From assembly GCA_964443225.1 (NCBI GenBank), contig CAYUCC010000010.1, forward strand, positions 1 through 64,000: a stretch of DNA of 64,000 bases, given 5' to 3'. The notes below the pieces were generated by a model, which saw nothing but the letters and a program-made list of their open reading frames with translations, had not been told where the DNA came from and ran no database searches. The stretch's first letter is position 1. Each line of letters opens with the position of its first letter. This document shows, in pieces, positions 51,466-60,772 of this stretch. Source of the DNA: SSC4 sp964443225 (lineage in GTDB: Bacteria; Chloroflexota; Anaerolineae; SSC4; Amarolineaceae). A program made the translations under genes and the position numbers.

Positions 51466-52113
51466 ATGTTAGTTGGCGAGCGAATGAGCAAGAATCTCAT
51501 CACTGTGAGCCGCAACACCGGCGTGGACGACGCACTGCGCCTGATGCGCGACAAAAACATCCGCCGCTTGCCCGTCGTCGACAACCAGGGCAAACTCATC
51601 GGCATCGTATCCGACAAGGACCTCTACCTGGCCTCTCCCTCGCCAGCGACGTCGTTGGATATCTTCGAGATGCGCTATTTGCTTGCGCGACTGGGCGTGG
51701 AAAAAATCATGTCCGCGCCGGTCATTACGGTGCAGCCTGATACCCCCCTCGAAGAGGCCGCGCGTATCATGGCCGACAGAAAGATCGGCGGTCTGCCCGT
51801 TTTGGACGAACAAGAAAACCTGGTGGGCATCATCACCGAATCGGATTTGTTCAAGATCTTCGTCGAGCTCCTGGGTGCACGCAGCCACGGCGTACGTGTG
51901 ACGGTCAGGGTGCCCGATGTGAAGGGCGAGTTGGCCATGCTGACCAGTGCCGTGGCCGTCGCCGGCGGCGATATCATGTCCCTCAGCACCTTGGAGGGTC
52001 CGATGCCTGACCAGTTCGAGGTGATGATCAAAGTCGCCGATTTGACGCTCGACCAGGTGCGTGCGATTATGGATCCGCTCAAGGCCGAGATTTTCGATAT
52101 CCGCGAGGTGTGA
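51466..52113 (+). CDS. CBS-domain pair with C-terminal ACT-like domain
   Basis: 215 residues. Two CBS motifs (MLVGERMSKNLITVSRNTGV, VDNQGKLIGIVSDKDL; then VEKIMSAPVITVQPDTPLEE, NLVGIITESDL) occupy 1-~140. Residues ~142-215 (VRVTVRVPDVKGELAMLTSA) form an ACT-like fold. This is the AcuB-type arrangement that binds adenine nucleotides and possibly an amino acid to control a partner. GAGGAGG lies before the ATG. The upstream spacer has TTGATAACC direct repeats (51403-51437). Confidence 0.88.
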   Translation: MLVGERMSKNLITVSRNTGVDDALRLMRDKNIRRLPVVDNQGKLIGIVSDKDLYLASPSPATSLDIFEMRYLLARLGVEKIMSAPVITVQPDTPLEEAARIMADRKIGGLPVLDEQENLVGIITESDLFKIFVELLGARSHGVRVTVRVPDVKGELAMLTSAVAVAGGDIMSLSTLEGPMPDQFEVMIKVADLTLDQVRAIMDPLKAEIFDIREV

Positions 52114-52180
52114 GGGGGGTTGGGGGTTGGAGGTTGGGGGTTGGAGGTTGGAGGTTGGAGGTTGGAGGTTGGGCGGTGGG
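52114..52180. repeat. GGTTGGA low-complexity repeat
   Basis: About ten GGTTGGA/GGTTGGG units in a row after the CBS gene stop. The plus strand could form G-quadruplexes. It separates the CBS and thyX genes and encodes nothing credible. Confidence 0.85.
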
Positions 52181-52216
52181 ATGTGATTTGGATTTCAGGG
52201 AAGAAGGGGTGATGCC

Positions 52217-52909
52217 ATGCGCGTGGTGCTGCTTGCGTATACGCAGATGAATCCTGAGCTGCCCAGGGAGGACCAGGAAGCGAGTGATGTGCGCTACCTG
52301 CTGGCACAGGGGAGCGAAGAATTCGCCAGTCATCTGATCGAATTTGCCGGGCGGGTCTGTTACCGTTCAACCGACAAACAGGGAAGGGCGCCGGGGTTCA
52401 TTGCCGCGCGCATCCATGAGGGGCACGAGGATATCATCGAACACTGTTCGGCCACCTTTTTGATCGAGGGCATCTCGCGCGCCGCCAGCCACCAGCTGGT
52501 GCGGCACCGTCTGGCGAGCTACAGCCAGGAAAGCCAGCGCTACACCGATCTGAGCCGAATCAAACAGACCGAGGAAGAGGTCATCGTCACGCCACCCGCC
52601 ATTGCGGCGAACCCTGAAGCCCACGCCCGCTTCACCAAGGCGATGCAGGACCTGGAAGAGGCCTATCGCGAACTGCGTGAGCTGGGAATCCGCAAAGAAG
52701 ACAGCCGCTTTCTGCTGCCCAACGCCTCCACCACGCGCCTCATCGTGTCGATGAACTTTCGCGCCTGGCGCCATTTTCTGTGGCTGCGCTGTGACAAAGC
52801 GGCCCAGTGGGAGATTCGCGCCGTGGCGTACGAGGTTCTACGCGACCTGCACAAATTGAGCCCGGCGGTGTTCCAGGATGTTTATGACACCTTCATAGGC
52901 GCGTCGTAG
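52217..52909 (+). CDS. thyX: FAD-dependent thymidylate synthase
   Basis: 230 residues. The ThyX motif RHRLASYSQESQRYTD (RHRxxSxxxxSxRY) lies near residue 95, and HCSATFLIEGISRAASHQLV is just before it; the C-terminal NFRAWRHFLWLR binds nucleotide. It makes dTMP from dUMP with methylene-THF and FAD, unlike ThyA. The methylene-THF could come from the gcv system in this window. AAGGGGTGATGCC precedes the ATG. Confidence 0.96.
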   Translation: MRVVLLAYTQMNPELPREDQEASDVRYLLAQGSEEFASHLIEFAGRVCYRSTDKQGRAPGFIAARIHEGHEDIIEHCSATFLIEGISRAASHQLVRHRLASYSQESQRYTDLSRIKQTEEEVIVTPPAIAANPEAHARFTKAMQDLEEAYRELRELGIRKEDSRFLLPNASTTRLIVSMNFRAWRHFLWLRCDKAAQWEIRAVAYEVLRDLHKLSPAVFQDVYDTFIGAS

Positions 52910-52929
52910 GGACGTGCCGCGGTACGTCT

Positions 52930-54096
52930 CTACGACGCATATACGACATCCACCTGGCGGCGGCTTGCGGCCGATTCTAAAATTGCGTCGGTCACCACCG
53001 CCGCTCGATACCCATCTACGAAGGTGGCGCCCATCGGTGCGACCGGCCGGTCGTGCGCCACGCAGTCCAGGAAATGGGCCAGCTCGTGCACGAAGGTGTG
53101 TTCCCATCCAATGATATGGCCCGCCGGCCACCAGTACTGCAGCCAGGGGTGGTGACTCTCTGTCACCAGGACATTACGAAAGCCCGCTGTTCCCTGCGGC
53201 ACATCGTCCACCCAGAAGATGTCCAATTCATTCAGACGCTCGAGATTAAAACGGACGCTGCCGCGCTCTGCATTGATCTCGATCGCCTGGTAGTTTTTGT
53301 GCCCCACTGCGTAGCGCGTCGCTTCGATGGTTCCGATCGCACCGCTGCTAAACTGGATGCTGGCCGCAAATGCGTCGTCCACGTCCACCAGACCCATGCC
53401 GCGGCCATCGGGCAGCGGGCGTTCCGTGATGAACGTGCGTGTCATCGCCGAGACGGCTGCGATGTCACCTACCAGGAAATGCGCCAGGTCGATGATATGT
53501 GACCCCAGATCACCCAGGGCACCACTGCCCGCCTGTTCGCGGCTGTGCCGCCAACGCCAGGGCGTGCCATAGGCCGGGTGCAGTCGCTCCTGCAAATACA
53601 CCGCGCGAAAATGATAGATGCGGCCCAACGCACCCTGCTCGATGAGCCGGCGCACGTACGCCAGGGCGGGTACGAAGCGGTAGTTGAACGCAACCATGTG
53701 TTTGACCCCTGCGTGCACGACCGCATCGCGCATGCGCGCCGCTTCCTCTGCATTACGGGCCAGTGGCTTCTCACAAATGACATGTTTGCCGGCCGCCGCC
53801 GCCGCAATGCACGCCGCGGCATGTACATCGTTGGGACCACCGTTGTCGAACACGTGCACCCGTGGATCGGCCACGAGATCGCGCCAATCAGTGGTGCTGG
53901 TCTCGAACCCGTAGCGCTGCGCCGCCTTAGCGACCTGCACCGCATCACGGCCAGCGAGCGCCACCAGGCGCGGCACCGCCGGCGGGGGGTAAACCATGTA
54001 CGGAATCGTCTTGTAGGCATTGGAATGGGCCTTGCCCATGAAGGCATATCCCAGCAGGCCAATGCCAACTTCGGGCACCGTGGAAGGTGCAGGCAT
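52930..54096 (-). CDS. Gfo/Idh/MocA-family oxidoreductase
   Basis: 388 residues. Rossmann motif VGIGLLGYAFMGKAHSNAY near the N-terminus, the EKPLARNAEEA lysine-proline motif of the family near residue 100, and the typical DLGSHIIDLAHFLVG in the C-terminal alpha/beta domain. It should oxidise or reduce a sugar or inositol derivative with NAD(P). The ATG at 54096 begins 2 bases after the ribF-archease stop; a TTG at 54108 would overlap it. It appears to be the last gene of the nusA-ribF transcript, where it has no known connection. Confidence 0.9.
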   Translation of the reverse strand: MPAPSTVPEVGIGLLGYAFMGKAHSNAYKTIPYMVYPPPAVPRLVALAGRDAVQVAKAAQRYGFETSTTDWRDLVADPRVHVFDNGGPNDVHAAACIAAAAAGKHVICEKPLARNAEEAARMRDAVVHAGVKHMVAFNYRFVPALAYVRRLIEQGALGRIYHFRAVYLQERLHPAYGTPWRWRHSREQAGSGALGDLGSHIIDLAHFLVGDIAAVSAMTRTFITERPLPDGRGMGLVDVDDAFAASIQFSSGAIGTIEATRYAVGHKNYQAIEINAERGSVRFNLERLNELDIFWVDDVPQGTAGFRNVLVTESHHPWLQYWWPAGHIIGWEHTFVHELAHFLDCVAHDRPVAPMGATFVDGYRAAVVTDAILESAASRRQVDVVYAS

Positions 54097-54097
54097 A

Positions 54098-55468
54098 TCA
54101 GGTATCAAAGATCACCGTCGCTTCCCAGCCGTTGGACGTTTGCATCACGCGCAGATGATGGTACGTGACGGCCTTGACGTGAGCCAGATCGGAACGCCCC
54201 ACGCTGCCGCCGACCGTGGCATGCAGCTGTGCGGGCCGATCGCCCTCCGGTGGCTTCACGGCACTTACCTCGAATCGGGTGTACAACTCACCACGCGTCT
54301 CCATCAGAAACAGCAGCTCCTGCAGCCACCGCACGAGCAGCGTCTCCAGATCGGGCGCCTCCACCGTAATGGGGTGGCTGACCGTCGCCGGCCGGGCAAA
54401 CGGTGCACCGACCAGGTGGAATAACGCCTGTGCGGCGTGGGCGTAGAGCGTGACCAGGTCGGTGCCAAAAATACGCACGGCCCAATCCGCGGTGTGTTCG
54501 AGCTCCTCGAACACGCCCGGCACGCCGCGGCGCTCGCTAACCGGCCACTGGTCCTGCAAAATCGCGCGACCAGCCGCCACGTCGCGCCGGATCTGGGCCA
54601 CCAACTCATCCACACCGGCAAAACGCTGCTCACCACGCAGGCGCTCGACAAAATGCAGGGTCACGGTCTGCCCGTACAGGTCGCCATTAAAATCGAGGAT
54701 GTGCGCTTCGATCGAGCGGTCCTGGCCGTCGAACGTCGGGCGTACGCCAATGTTGGTGACGGCGGCGCGACGCTCGGCGGGCAGGTCGATCCAGGTGGCG
54801 TAGACGCCGTTGGCGGGCACGAGGCGGTTGCTGCGCAGCGCCAGGTTCGCCGTCGGAAAACCGATGCTGCCCCCGCGTTGCGCCCCACCGACCACGTCGC
54901 CGCGGATGAAATGCGGCCGGCCGAGCAGCTGGCCAGCCTGGGCAACCTCACCCGCCAGCAGCAGCTCGCGAATGCGCAGACTGCGCACCTCTTCACCCGA
55001 CACCCGCTGGGCATGCAAGATCTCGACCATAAACCCCATCTCGACACCCAACGCTTCCAGGACCGGCACTGTCCCTGTTCGACGACGTCCCAGTGCAAAA
55101 TCGGGTCCCACCCACAGCGCGCGCAAACGCAGATGATCGACCAGCAGCTGGACAAACTGCCTGGCCTCCATCTGAGCAATCTCCAGTGTAAACGGCTGCA
55201 CGATCACGAAGTCAAGCCCGTGGGGGCGCAGGAGATCCAGACGTTCCTCGATCGTATTGAGCGGAGGCAGAGCCTGGTCGGAACGCAGCACCTCCCGTGG
55301 ATGGGGATCGAAGGTGACAATACCGGCGTGGGCGCGGCTGGTGTGAGCGGCTGCCACCAGCCGCTGCAGCAGCACCTGGTGCCCCCGGTGCACGCCGTCG
55401 AAATTGCCTATGCTGAGAACCGTGGGTTTCTCGAAGCGAATGGTCTGTACATCGTGGTAGACATTCAT
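54098..55468 (-). CDS. ribF: RibF (riboflavin kinase/FAD synthetase) fused to archease
   Basis: 456 residues in one uninterrupted frame. Residues 1-~308 are RibF: FAD synthetase motif GNFDGVHRGH (21-30), VTFDPHP (51-57) and riboflavin kinase motif GFPTANL (203-209). Residues ~318-456 are archease: FEELEHTADWAVRIFG (HTAD at 325-328), LYAHAAQALFHLVG, and the end KAVTYHHLRVMQTSNGWEA, then VIFDT. Archease activates the RNA ligase RtcB by helping guanylylation. RibF makes FMN and FAD from riboflavin. The link is a ~10-residue SERRGVPG segment. It lies 21 bases after truB, in the normal operon place of ribF. Confidence 0.9.
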   Translation of the reverse strand: MNVYHDVQTIRFEKPTVLSIGNFDGVHRGHQVLLQRLVAAAHTSRAHAGIVTFDPHPREVLRSDQALPPLNTIEERLDLLRPHGLDFVIVQPFTLEIAQMEARQFVQLLVDHLRLRALWVGPDFALGRRRTGTVPVLEALGVEMGFMVEILHAQRVSGEEVRSLRIRELLLAGEVAQAGQLLGRPHFIRGDVVGGAQRGGSIGFPTANLALRSNRLVPANGVYATWIDLPAERRAAVTNIGVRPTFDGQDRSIEAHILDFNGDLYGQTVTLHFVERLRGEQRFAGVDELVAQIRRDVAAGRAILQDQWPVSERRGVPGVFEELEHTADWAVRIFGTDLVTLYAHAAQALFHLVGAPFARPATVSHPITVEAPDLETLLVRWLQELLFLMETRGELYTRFEVSAVKPPEGDRPAQLHATVGGSVGRSDLAHVKAVTYHHLRVMQTSNGWEATVIFDT

Positions 55469-55489
55469 TGGAACGTCCTCGGTCTTGGC

Positions 55490-56377
55490 TCACGCACTCG
55501 TGCGAAATACTTTGTGCGGCCGCCACTGCTGGCGGTCCGCATCGTAGGTGACCAGCGCAATCAAACGGCCACCAGGATCGTAGGCCCGCCCGGTCGTCGT
55601 GGCCGGTTCGGTCGGGCATGGCAGGGGGTTCCCGCTTTGCAGCGTCGATGCCGCCGCCTCGTCACAGGTCACCGGCACCAGGTCGCGTACAGCTTCGTCG
55701 GGGGGAAGCAGGTAATTCTGCCAGGTGCCAGCCCGTACGGCGTCGGCAAATGCATCCACCGAAACGCTCTCTTCCAGGCGAAAGTGACCACTGGCCAGGC
55801 GCACCAGCGCGCTCAGATGCGCACCACAACCCAACGCCTCGCCCCAGTCATGCGCCAGCGACCGCACGTACGTGCCTGGCGAACATTGGATTTCGACCGT
55901 CAGGTGCGGCGAATCCCAGTCCAGCAGCGCCAACCGGCTGATGTGAACGGTACGTCGCGCCAGGTCCATGGTCTGGCCGCGCCGCGCGCGGCGGTACGCC
56001 GCCACACCGTCCACCTTGACCGCCGAATAGATCGGCGGCTGCTGCACCACGTCACCCGTGTAGCGGTTCAGCATCGTCGTCAACTCGTCGATCGTCAGGG
56101 GGGGTACGGGGTGCGTGGCGACGATCTCCCCTTCGCCATCGTAGGAGGTGGTGCTGACACCCAGGGTCACCTGGGCACGGTAGACCTTGGTCCCAGCCTG
56201 CACGTACTCGACCAGGCGCGTGGCCGGACCCAAACACAGCACGAGGACACCGCTGGCCAACGGATCGAGCGTGCCCGCGTGGCCGATCTTACGCACACCC
56301 GTCAGGCGGCTCACAAAATCGACCACCCACCGCGAGGTACGACCCACCGGTTTGTGCAGGTTGAGCAGACCAAACAT
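55490..56377 (-). CDS. truB: tRNA pseudouridine(55) synthase
   Basis: 295 residues from the ATG at 56377 (a GTG at 56386 is the alternative). N-terminal GLLNLHKPVGRTSRWVVDF and the catalytic Asp in HAGTLDPLASGVL are diagnostic; CSPGTYVRSLAHDWG and the C-terminal PUA-like part follow. It makes the T-loop pseudouridine of tRNAs. It lies 15 bases after nrnA in the conserved order rbfA-nrnA-truB-ribF. Confidence 0.95.
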   Translation of the reverse strand: MFGLLNLHKPVGRTSRWVVDFVSRLTGVRKIGHAGTLDPLASGVLVLCLGPATRLVEYVQAGTKVYRAQVTLGVSTTSYDGEGEIVATHPVPPLTIDELTTMLNRYTGDVVQQPPIYSAVKVDGVAAYRRARRGQTMDLARRTVHISRLALLDWDSPHLTVEIQCSPGTYVRSLAHDWGEALGCGAHLSALVRLASGHFRLEESVSVDAFADAVRAGTWQNYLLPPDEAVRDLVPVTCDEAAASTLQSGNPLPCPTEPATTTGRAYDPGGRLIALVTYDADRQQWRPHKVFRTSA

Positions 56378-56392
56378 CTCTGTCACGCCTGG

Positions 56393-57418
56393 TTATTCCA
56401 CAGCATTCGTCGGGACCTCGAATGGTGGCTGCGGATATCCCTGGCGTGCCAGGCTGGCGTCGACTGCCGCCATGACCTGAATCCGTGCGCTGGCCAATGG
56501 CCCTGGTACCGTGCACCCGGCAGCCTGGGAATGTCCGCCACCACCAAGGGCCAGGGCCGCCTCGGCCACGTCGAAACCGGGGCTGGCACGCATGCTCACT
56601 TCGACCGAACCGTTGCGTTCGGTGAACAACACCGCCAGATCGGCTTCGTTAGCCGTCGCCATGAACCCCGAGAGGCCGGTATCACCGCTGTTTTCGCCGA
56701 CGCCGCAGCGTGCGCGGTCGGCGGCGGTGATTTGGCTCCACACCACACGTCCATGGCGTTGGGCACGGCGCAGCGCCTCACCCCACAGGCGCAGGCCCGC
56801 CAGCGAGCGCCGTTCGAGCGTAATGTCCATGATCTGGTGCAGCGCGGCGCCGTGGTTCACCAGCACCGATGCCGCAGCCAACGTCGCCGCAGTGGTGCTG
56901 CTGGTGCGAAAGCCGCGCGTATCGGTGACGATGCCGGTCAGCAGGCAAGTTGCCAGGTCCGCCGTCAGCGGGACGGCCAGGGCGACCGTCAGCTGAAACA
57001 ACATCTCGGACGTGGCGGCGGCGCTCGCGTCGATCCAGTTGATGGCACCAAAACGCAGGTTCGTCGCATGATGGTCGATGTTGACCACGCGCGCGTGGCC
57101 GGCATGCTGCGTGTAGAGATCCCCGAGCCGGCGCTCGTCACTGGCATCCACGGCAATCACCAGGTCGAACGGCCCTGTGGTCTGACGGACGAGGCGGGGG
57201 AAGCACGGCAGAAACCGGAACAGTTCGGGCAGCGTATCGGCAATGCCCATGACCACCGGACGACCGAAATACTCGACGATGGCGCCCATGGCGCACGCCG
57301 AGCCAATGGCGTCGCCATCGGGTGAGATATGCGACACCACCAGCACCGAACTGGCCTGGGCAAGCTGCTCGGCCAGTTCGGTTGCCAGGGCGGTTGCAGA
57401 AGGAACGATCGTGGTCAT
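56393..57418 (-). CDS. nrnA: Bifunctional oligoribonuclease/PAP phosphatase
   Basis: 341 residues. DHH phosphoesterase motifs SHISPDGDAIGSA, VIAVDASD and VNIDHHATN, and the DHHA1 motif GGGGHSQAAG near the C-terminus. It degrades nanoRNA and 3'-phosphoadenosine-5'-phosphate. The ATG at 57418 begins 4 bases after rbfA; an upstream ATG at 57448 would overlap it. Confidence 0.93.
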   Translation of the reverse strand: MTTIVPSATALATELAEQLAQASSVLVVSHISPDGDAIGSACAMGAIVEYFGRPVVMGIADTLPELFRFLPCFPRLVRQTTGPFDLVIAVDASDERRLGDLYTQHAGHARVVNIDHHATNLRFGAINWIDASAAATSEMLFQLTVALAVPLTADLATCLLTGIVTDTRGFRTSSTTAATLAAASVLVNHGAALHQIMDITLERRSLAGLRLWGEALRRAQRHGRVVWSQITAADRARCGVGENSGDTGLSGFMATANEADLAVLFTERNGSVEVSMRASPGFDVAEAALALGGGGHSQAAGCTVPGPLASARIQVMAAVDASLARQGYPQPPFEVPTNAVE

Positions 57419-57422
57419 ACGA

Positions 57423-57836
57423 TCACGGCTGCGGGGGGATGGTGTCATCAGCCGGTGCAGCCTCCCCTGTCGATTCATCGGCGTTCACCGGCTGGCTCGC
57501 TATCTCGGAAAGCAGCTGATCGATGCGTTGTGCGCGTGACTCGGTGCGATCGAGATGGAAGCTCAACTCGGGGGTAAGCCGCAGGTTGACGTGTTCGGCC
57601 AGTTTGCGCCGCAGGTAACCGCTTGCATGCGTCAAAGCACGTTTGGCGGCCCGTTCGGCGGCGGGGTCGTCCTCCATCACCGAATAATAGATGCGCAAAT
57701 GGCGCATGTCTTCGCTGATGTCGACATCGGACACGGTCACTGTGGCGAGTCGCGGGTCGGCCAGCTCGCCGCTGAGAATCAATACTAACTCCTCGCGCAA
57801 CAGCCCATTGACCCGTGCGCGTCGATGGCTGGTCAT
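57423..57836 (-). CDS. rbfA: Ribosome-binding factor A
   Basis: 137 residues. N-terminal SHRRARVNGLLREELVLILSGEL and DPRLATVTVSDVDISEDMRHLRIYYSV match RbfA, a KH-domain factor for 16S rRNA maturation; the C-terminal tail is Pro/Asp-rich. It begins 6 bases after infB. Confidence 0.95.
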   Translation of the reverse strand: MTSHRRARVNGLLREELVLILSGELADPRLATVTVSDVDISEDMRHLRIYYSVMEDDPAAERAAKRALTHASGYLRRKLAEHVNLRLTPELSFHLDRTESRAQRIDQLLSEIASQPVNADESTGEAAPADDTIPPQP

Positions 57837-57842
57837 ACTTCG

Positions 57843-60041
57843 CTAACGTACCCTTTCCATCTTGTAGGCTTCCATCACGTCACCTACCGCATAGTCGTCG
57901 AATTTCTCCAACTGAATGCCGCACTCGAAGCCGGTCTTCACCTCGGCCACGTCTTCCTGGAAGCGTTTCAATGACGCCATGCGTGTGGTGGTCACGACTT
58001 CGGCACCCCGTTTGACGCGAATCAGCGATCCGCGGGTGACCAGGCCGTTGAGGACCATACAACCGGCGACTCTGCCGTACTTGCTCAACTTGAACACCTG
58101 GCGCACCTCGACCTGACCCTGGGCCACTTCACGATAAACCGGTTCGAGCATACCCTTGAGCGCCAATTCGACGTCCTCGATCAGGTTGTAGATCACGTCA
58201 TAGGTACGGATGTCGATGCCCTGGTTGTCGGCCAGCTTCTGTGCGGCGCCGTCAGGCAGCACGTTGAAGCCGATCACAATCGCATGCGACGCCGAAGCCA
58301 GGGTGATGTCTGATTCGCTGATGTTGCCGGTCCCTTGCAGCAGGATACGGATCTTGACCTCGTCGCCGTTGAGACGATTGAGTGAATTGACGATCGGCTC
58401 CAGCGACCCCTGGAAATCGGCCTTGAGGATCAGGTTCAGTTCTTTGACCTGGCCCGACTGCATCTTCTGGAAAATGTCCTCCAGGCTGATCATCTTGACC
58501 GGTGTTTCGGTGATTACGGCGGCATGTGCAGACTGCCAGGCGGCCACTTCGCTGCGTGCCGCAGCCGTATCACCCATAACACGGAAGGTGTCTCCCGACA
58601 CCGGCACCTGGGGCAGACCCATGACACGGACCGGCGTACTGGGCGGTGCGGCGGTCACCTGGTTGCCCTTGTCGTCGAAGATGGCGCGCACGCGGCCGGT
58701 GACACCGCCGATCACCATGATATCACTGACTTTCAGGGTTCCACTTTGCACCAGCATCGTGGCAATCACCCCACGACGCGGGTCCTGCTCGCTTTCGATC
58801 ACGGTGCCCAAGGCCAAACCTTCGGAGTTGACCAGCAGCGGGTTGATTTCGGCCACCAGCAGGATGTTCTCCAGCAGGTCCTCGATGCCGCGTTTGAGTT
58901 TGGCCGACACCGGCACGCAGATGACGTCACCGCCCCATTCCTCGATCAGCAGGTCGACGTCGGCCAGCTCCTGCTTCACACGATCGGCATTGGCGTTCGG
59001 TTTGTCGATTTTGTTGAGGGCCACGATGATGGGCACCTGGGCAGCCTTGGCATGGCTGATCGCCTCACGGGTCTGTGGCATCACACCGTCGTCGGCTGCC
59101 ACGACCAGCACCACGATGTCGGTTACCTGGGCACCGCGCGCCCGCATGGCCGTAAACGCTTCGTGGCCCGGTGTGTCCAGGAAGGTGATCTTACGTCCGC
59201 CCAGTTCGACCTGGTAGGCACCCATACGCTGCGTGATGCCGCCCGCCTCGCCTTCGACGACGTTCGTTTTGCGAATCGCATCGAGCAGCGTGGTCTTGCC
59301 ATGGTCCACGTGTCCCAGGACGGCCACCACGGGTGGGCGCACTACCAACCCCTCGGCCGTCTGACTTTCCATGATCTGCTGACGCAGTGTCTTCGGGGAG
59401 CTGTCGACCGCAGGCGTTTCCTCTTCGGTGACAGCGGCTGCAATGGGTTTGACGTCGACGCTAAACTCAGCGCCAAGGATCACCGCCGTATCGAAATCGA
59501 TCGACTGCGTGATGGGTGCCATGATGCCATAGGTCATCAGAACCTTGATCAGGTCGATCGGGCTCTCCTGCAGCATCGCGGCCAGATCGCGAATCGTGAT
59601 CGCCAGCGGAATTTCGATCTCGGTTGGCTTTGCCGGCTTGACGGCAGCCGCCGCCTGCGGCACCGGTGGCCGCACAGGGGCACCGGCGGCAGGACGTGCA
59701 CCACCAGGGCGGTGACCGCCGCCGCGGGAACGATTGTTGCCCGACGGCCTGTTGCCGCGTTGATTTTGGGCTGGTTTGTCTGCCGGCCGCGGTCGATTTT
59801 GACCGGGCGCGGTGGATGATGCATCCGGACGCGCGGCCGACCGCTGATCGGGCCGATTCGGGTTGGTTGCTGCAGTGGTACCTCTGTCGTCCGACGGGCG
59901 GGCGTTGTTTGGATTGGCCGGTTTTGTTTCGCTGCTGCGCGCCGGTGCGGGATTGTCTTTGCCAGTACTGCTGCGAACCTGATTATCTTGACGGGCGCGC
60001 GGCGTTTCTTCTGTTGGTTTCGTTTTGACACTGGATGCCAT
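57843..60041 (-). CDS. infB: Translation initiation factor IF-2
   Basis: 732 residues. Residues 1-~140 form a disordered Asn/Pro/Arg-rich segment, then an IF2-N helix domain (IEIPLAITIRDLAAMLQESP), the G domain with GHVDHGKTTLLDAIR, DTPGHEAFTAMR and NKIDK, and the beta-barrel and C2 domains ending KMERVR. It brings initiator tRNA to the ribosome. CAAGGAGG lies before the start. Confidence 0.97.
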   Translation of the reverse strand: MASSVKTKPTEETPRARQDNQVRSSTGKDNPAPARSSETKPANPNNARPSDDRGTTAATNPNRPDQRSAARPDASSTAPGQNRPRPADKPAQNQRGNRPSGNNRSRGGGHRPGGARPAAGAPVRPPVPQAAAAVKPAKPTEIEIPLAITIRDLAAMLQESPIDLIKVLMTYGIMAPITQSIDFDTAVILGAEFSVDVKPIAAAVTEEETPAVDSSPKTLRQQIMESQTAEGLVVRPPVVAVLGHVDHGKTTLLDAIRKTNVVEGEAGGITQRMGAYQVELGGRKITFLDTPGHEAFTAMRARGAQVTDIVVLVVAADDGVMPQTREAISHAKAAQVPIIVALNKIDKPNANADRVKQELADVDLLIEEWGGDVICVPVSAKLKRGIEDLLENILLVAEINPLLVNSEGLALGTVIESEQDPRRGVIATMLVQSGTLKVSDIMVIGGVTGRVRAIFDDKGNQVTAAPPSTPVRVMGLPQVPVSGDTFRVMGDTAAARSEVAAWQSAHAAVITETPVKMISLEDIFQKMQSGQVKELNLILKADFQGSLEPIVNSLNRLNGDEVKIRILLQGTGNISESDITLASASHAIVIGFNVLPDGAAQKLADNQGIDIRTYDVIYNLIEDVELALKGMLEPVYREVAQGQVEVRQVFKLSKYGRVAGCMVLNGLVTRGSLIRVKRGAEVVTTTRMASLKRFQEDVAEVKTGFECGIQLEKFDDYAVGDVMEAYKMERVR

Positions 60042-60482
60042 AGTCGCCTCCTTGAAGGCCTCTTTACGTCACGTTGACGCCGATCGATACCCGTGCACTC
60101 GGGCCGGATGTTTACAGACCGCCAGCCACAGTACCATCGATGGCATCGCCTGGTTTCCATACAACTGCGATACCCCGGCACGTGGTGGGCGGACCTGCGC
60201 GATCGGTCAATTTATTAAGATGGCTTTGAGGCAAAACGAAGCAGATCAGAAAGGGGAAAGGAGAGGTGGATGCTGAGTGATGTGTGTTAGATCACATAAT
60301 TGCGCTCCACCGCATGCGTCCCAATCCTGTTACGCTTAGTCGTGCACTCTCGGATGCCTGGCCGATTCATAACGTTTCCGGCGCCCCTTTTGGGGATCTG
60401 CCGCGCCACCATACTCCTTATTGCAGTCTTTATACACGTCGTGCCGATGCCGCGACCGGGTATCGACGACCCTGTCCGGGCC
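60042..60482. other. 441-bp spacer between rnpM and infB, no gene found
   Basis: Between rnpM and infB I found no conserved coding frame, no tRNA and no strong promoter. The minus-strand frame 60287-60514 has a plausible AAGGAG site too near an internal ATG but a composition unlike its neighbours. In many bacteria an L7Ae-like gene lies here; it is absent. Confidence 0.6.
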
Positions 60483-60770
60483 CTAGATTTCGTCGTCTGG
60501 CAGGGTTGCGGCAAATGCCGCTAAGGCTGCCAACTCACTCTCCGTCAAGGTTGTGCGCAGCGCCCGATTGAGGGTATTGCTGTGCAGGGCGCGCTCCCAA
60601 CATGCCCGGCGCGGGCACAAATACGCACCGCGCCCGGCGCGTTTGCTGGTCAGATCGACCACCACACCCTCGACCGGTGACCGCACGATCCGCACCAACG
60701 TGCGTTTGCCCTGCACCGTACGGCACACCGCACAGAGTCGCTGTGGGACCTGGCGCCCTTTGCCCTTCAC
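60483..60770 (-). CDS. rnpM: RNase P modulator RnpM (YlxR, DUF448)
   Basis: 95 residues. QRLCAVCRTVQGKRTLVRIV and KRAGRGAYLCPRRACWERAL are the two Cys-containing YlxR signatures. RnpM binds and regulates RNase P RNA in Bacillus. The GTG at 60770 starts 2 bases after the nusA stop; the longer open frame reaches into nusA. Confidence 0.92.
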   Translation of the reverse strand: MKGKGRQVPQRLCAVCRTVQGKRTLVRIVRSPVEGVVVDLTSKRAGRGAYLCPRRACWERALHSNTLNRALRTTLTESELAALAAFAATLPDDEI

Positions 60771-60772
60771 GG

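Noticed and set aside
54437..57325. 962-codon open frame on the plus strand
   Set aside because: It mirrors ribF, truB and nrnA, whose minus-strand frames carry clear motifs.
60287..60514. 75-codon minus-strand frame in the rnpM-infB gap
   Set aside because: Its internal ATG lies too close to the AAGGAG, it has no family resemblance, and codon use differs from neighbouring genes.
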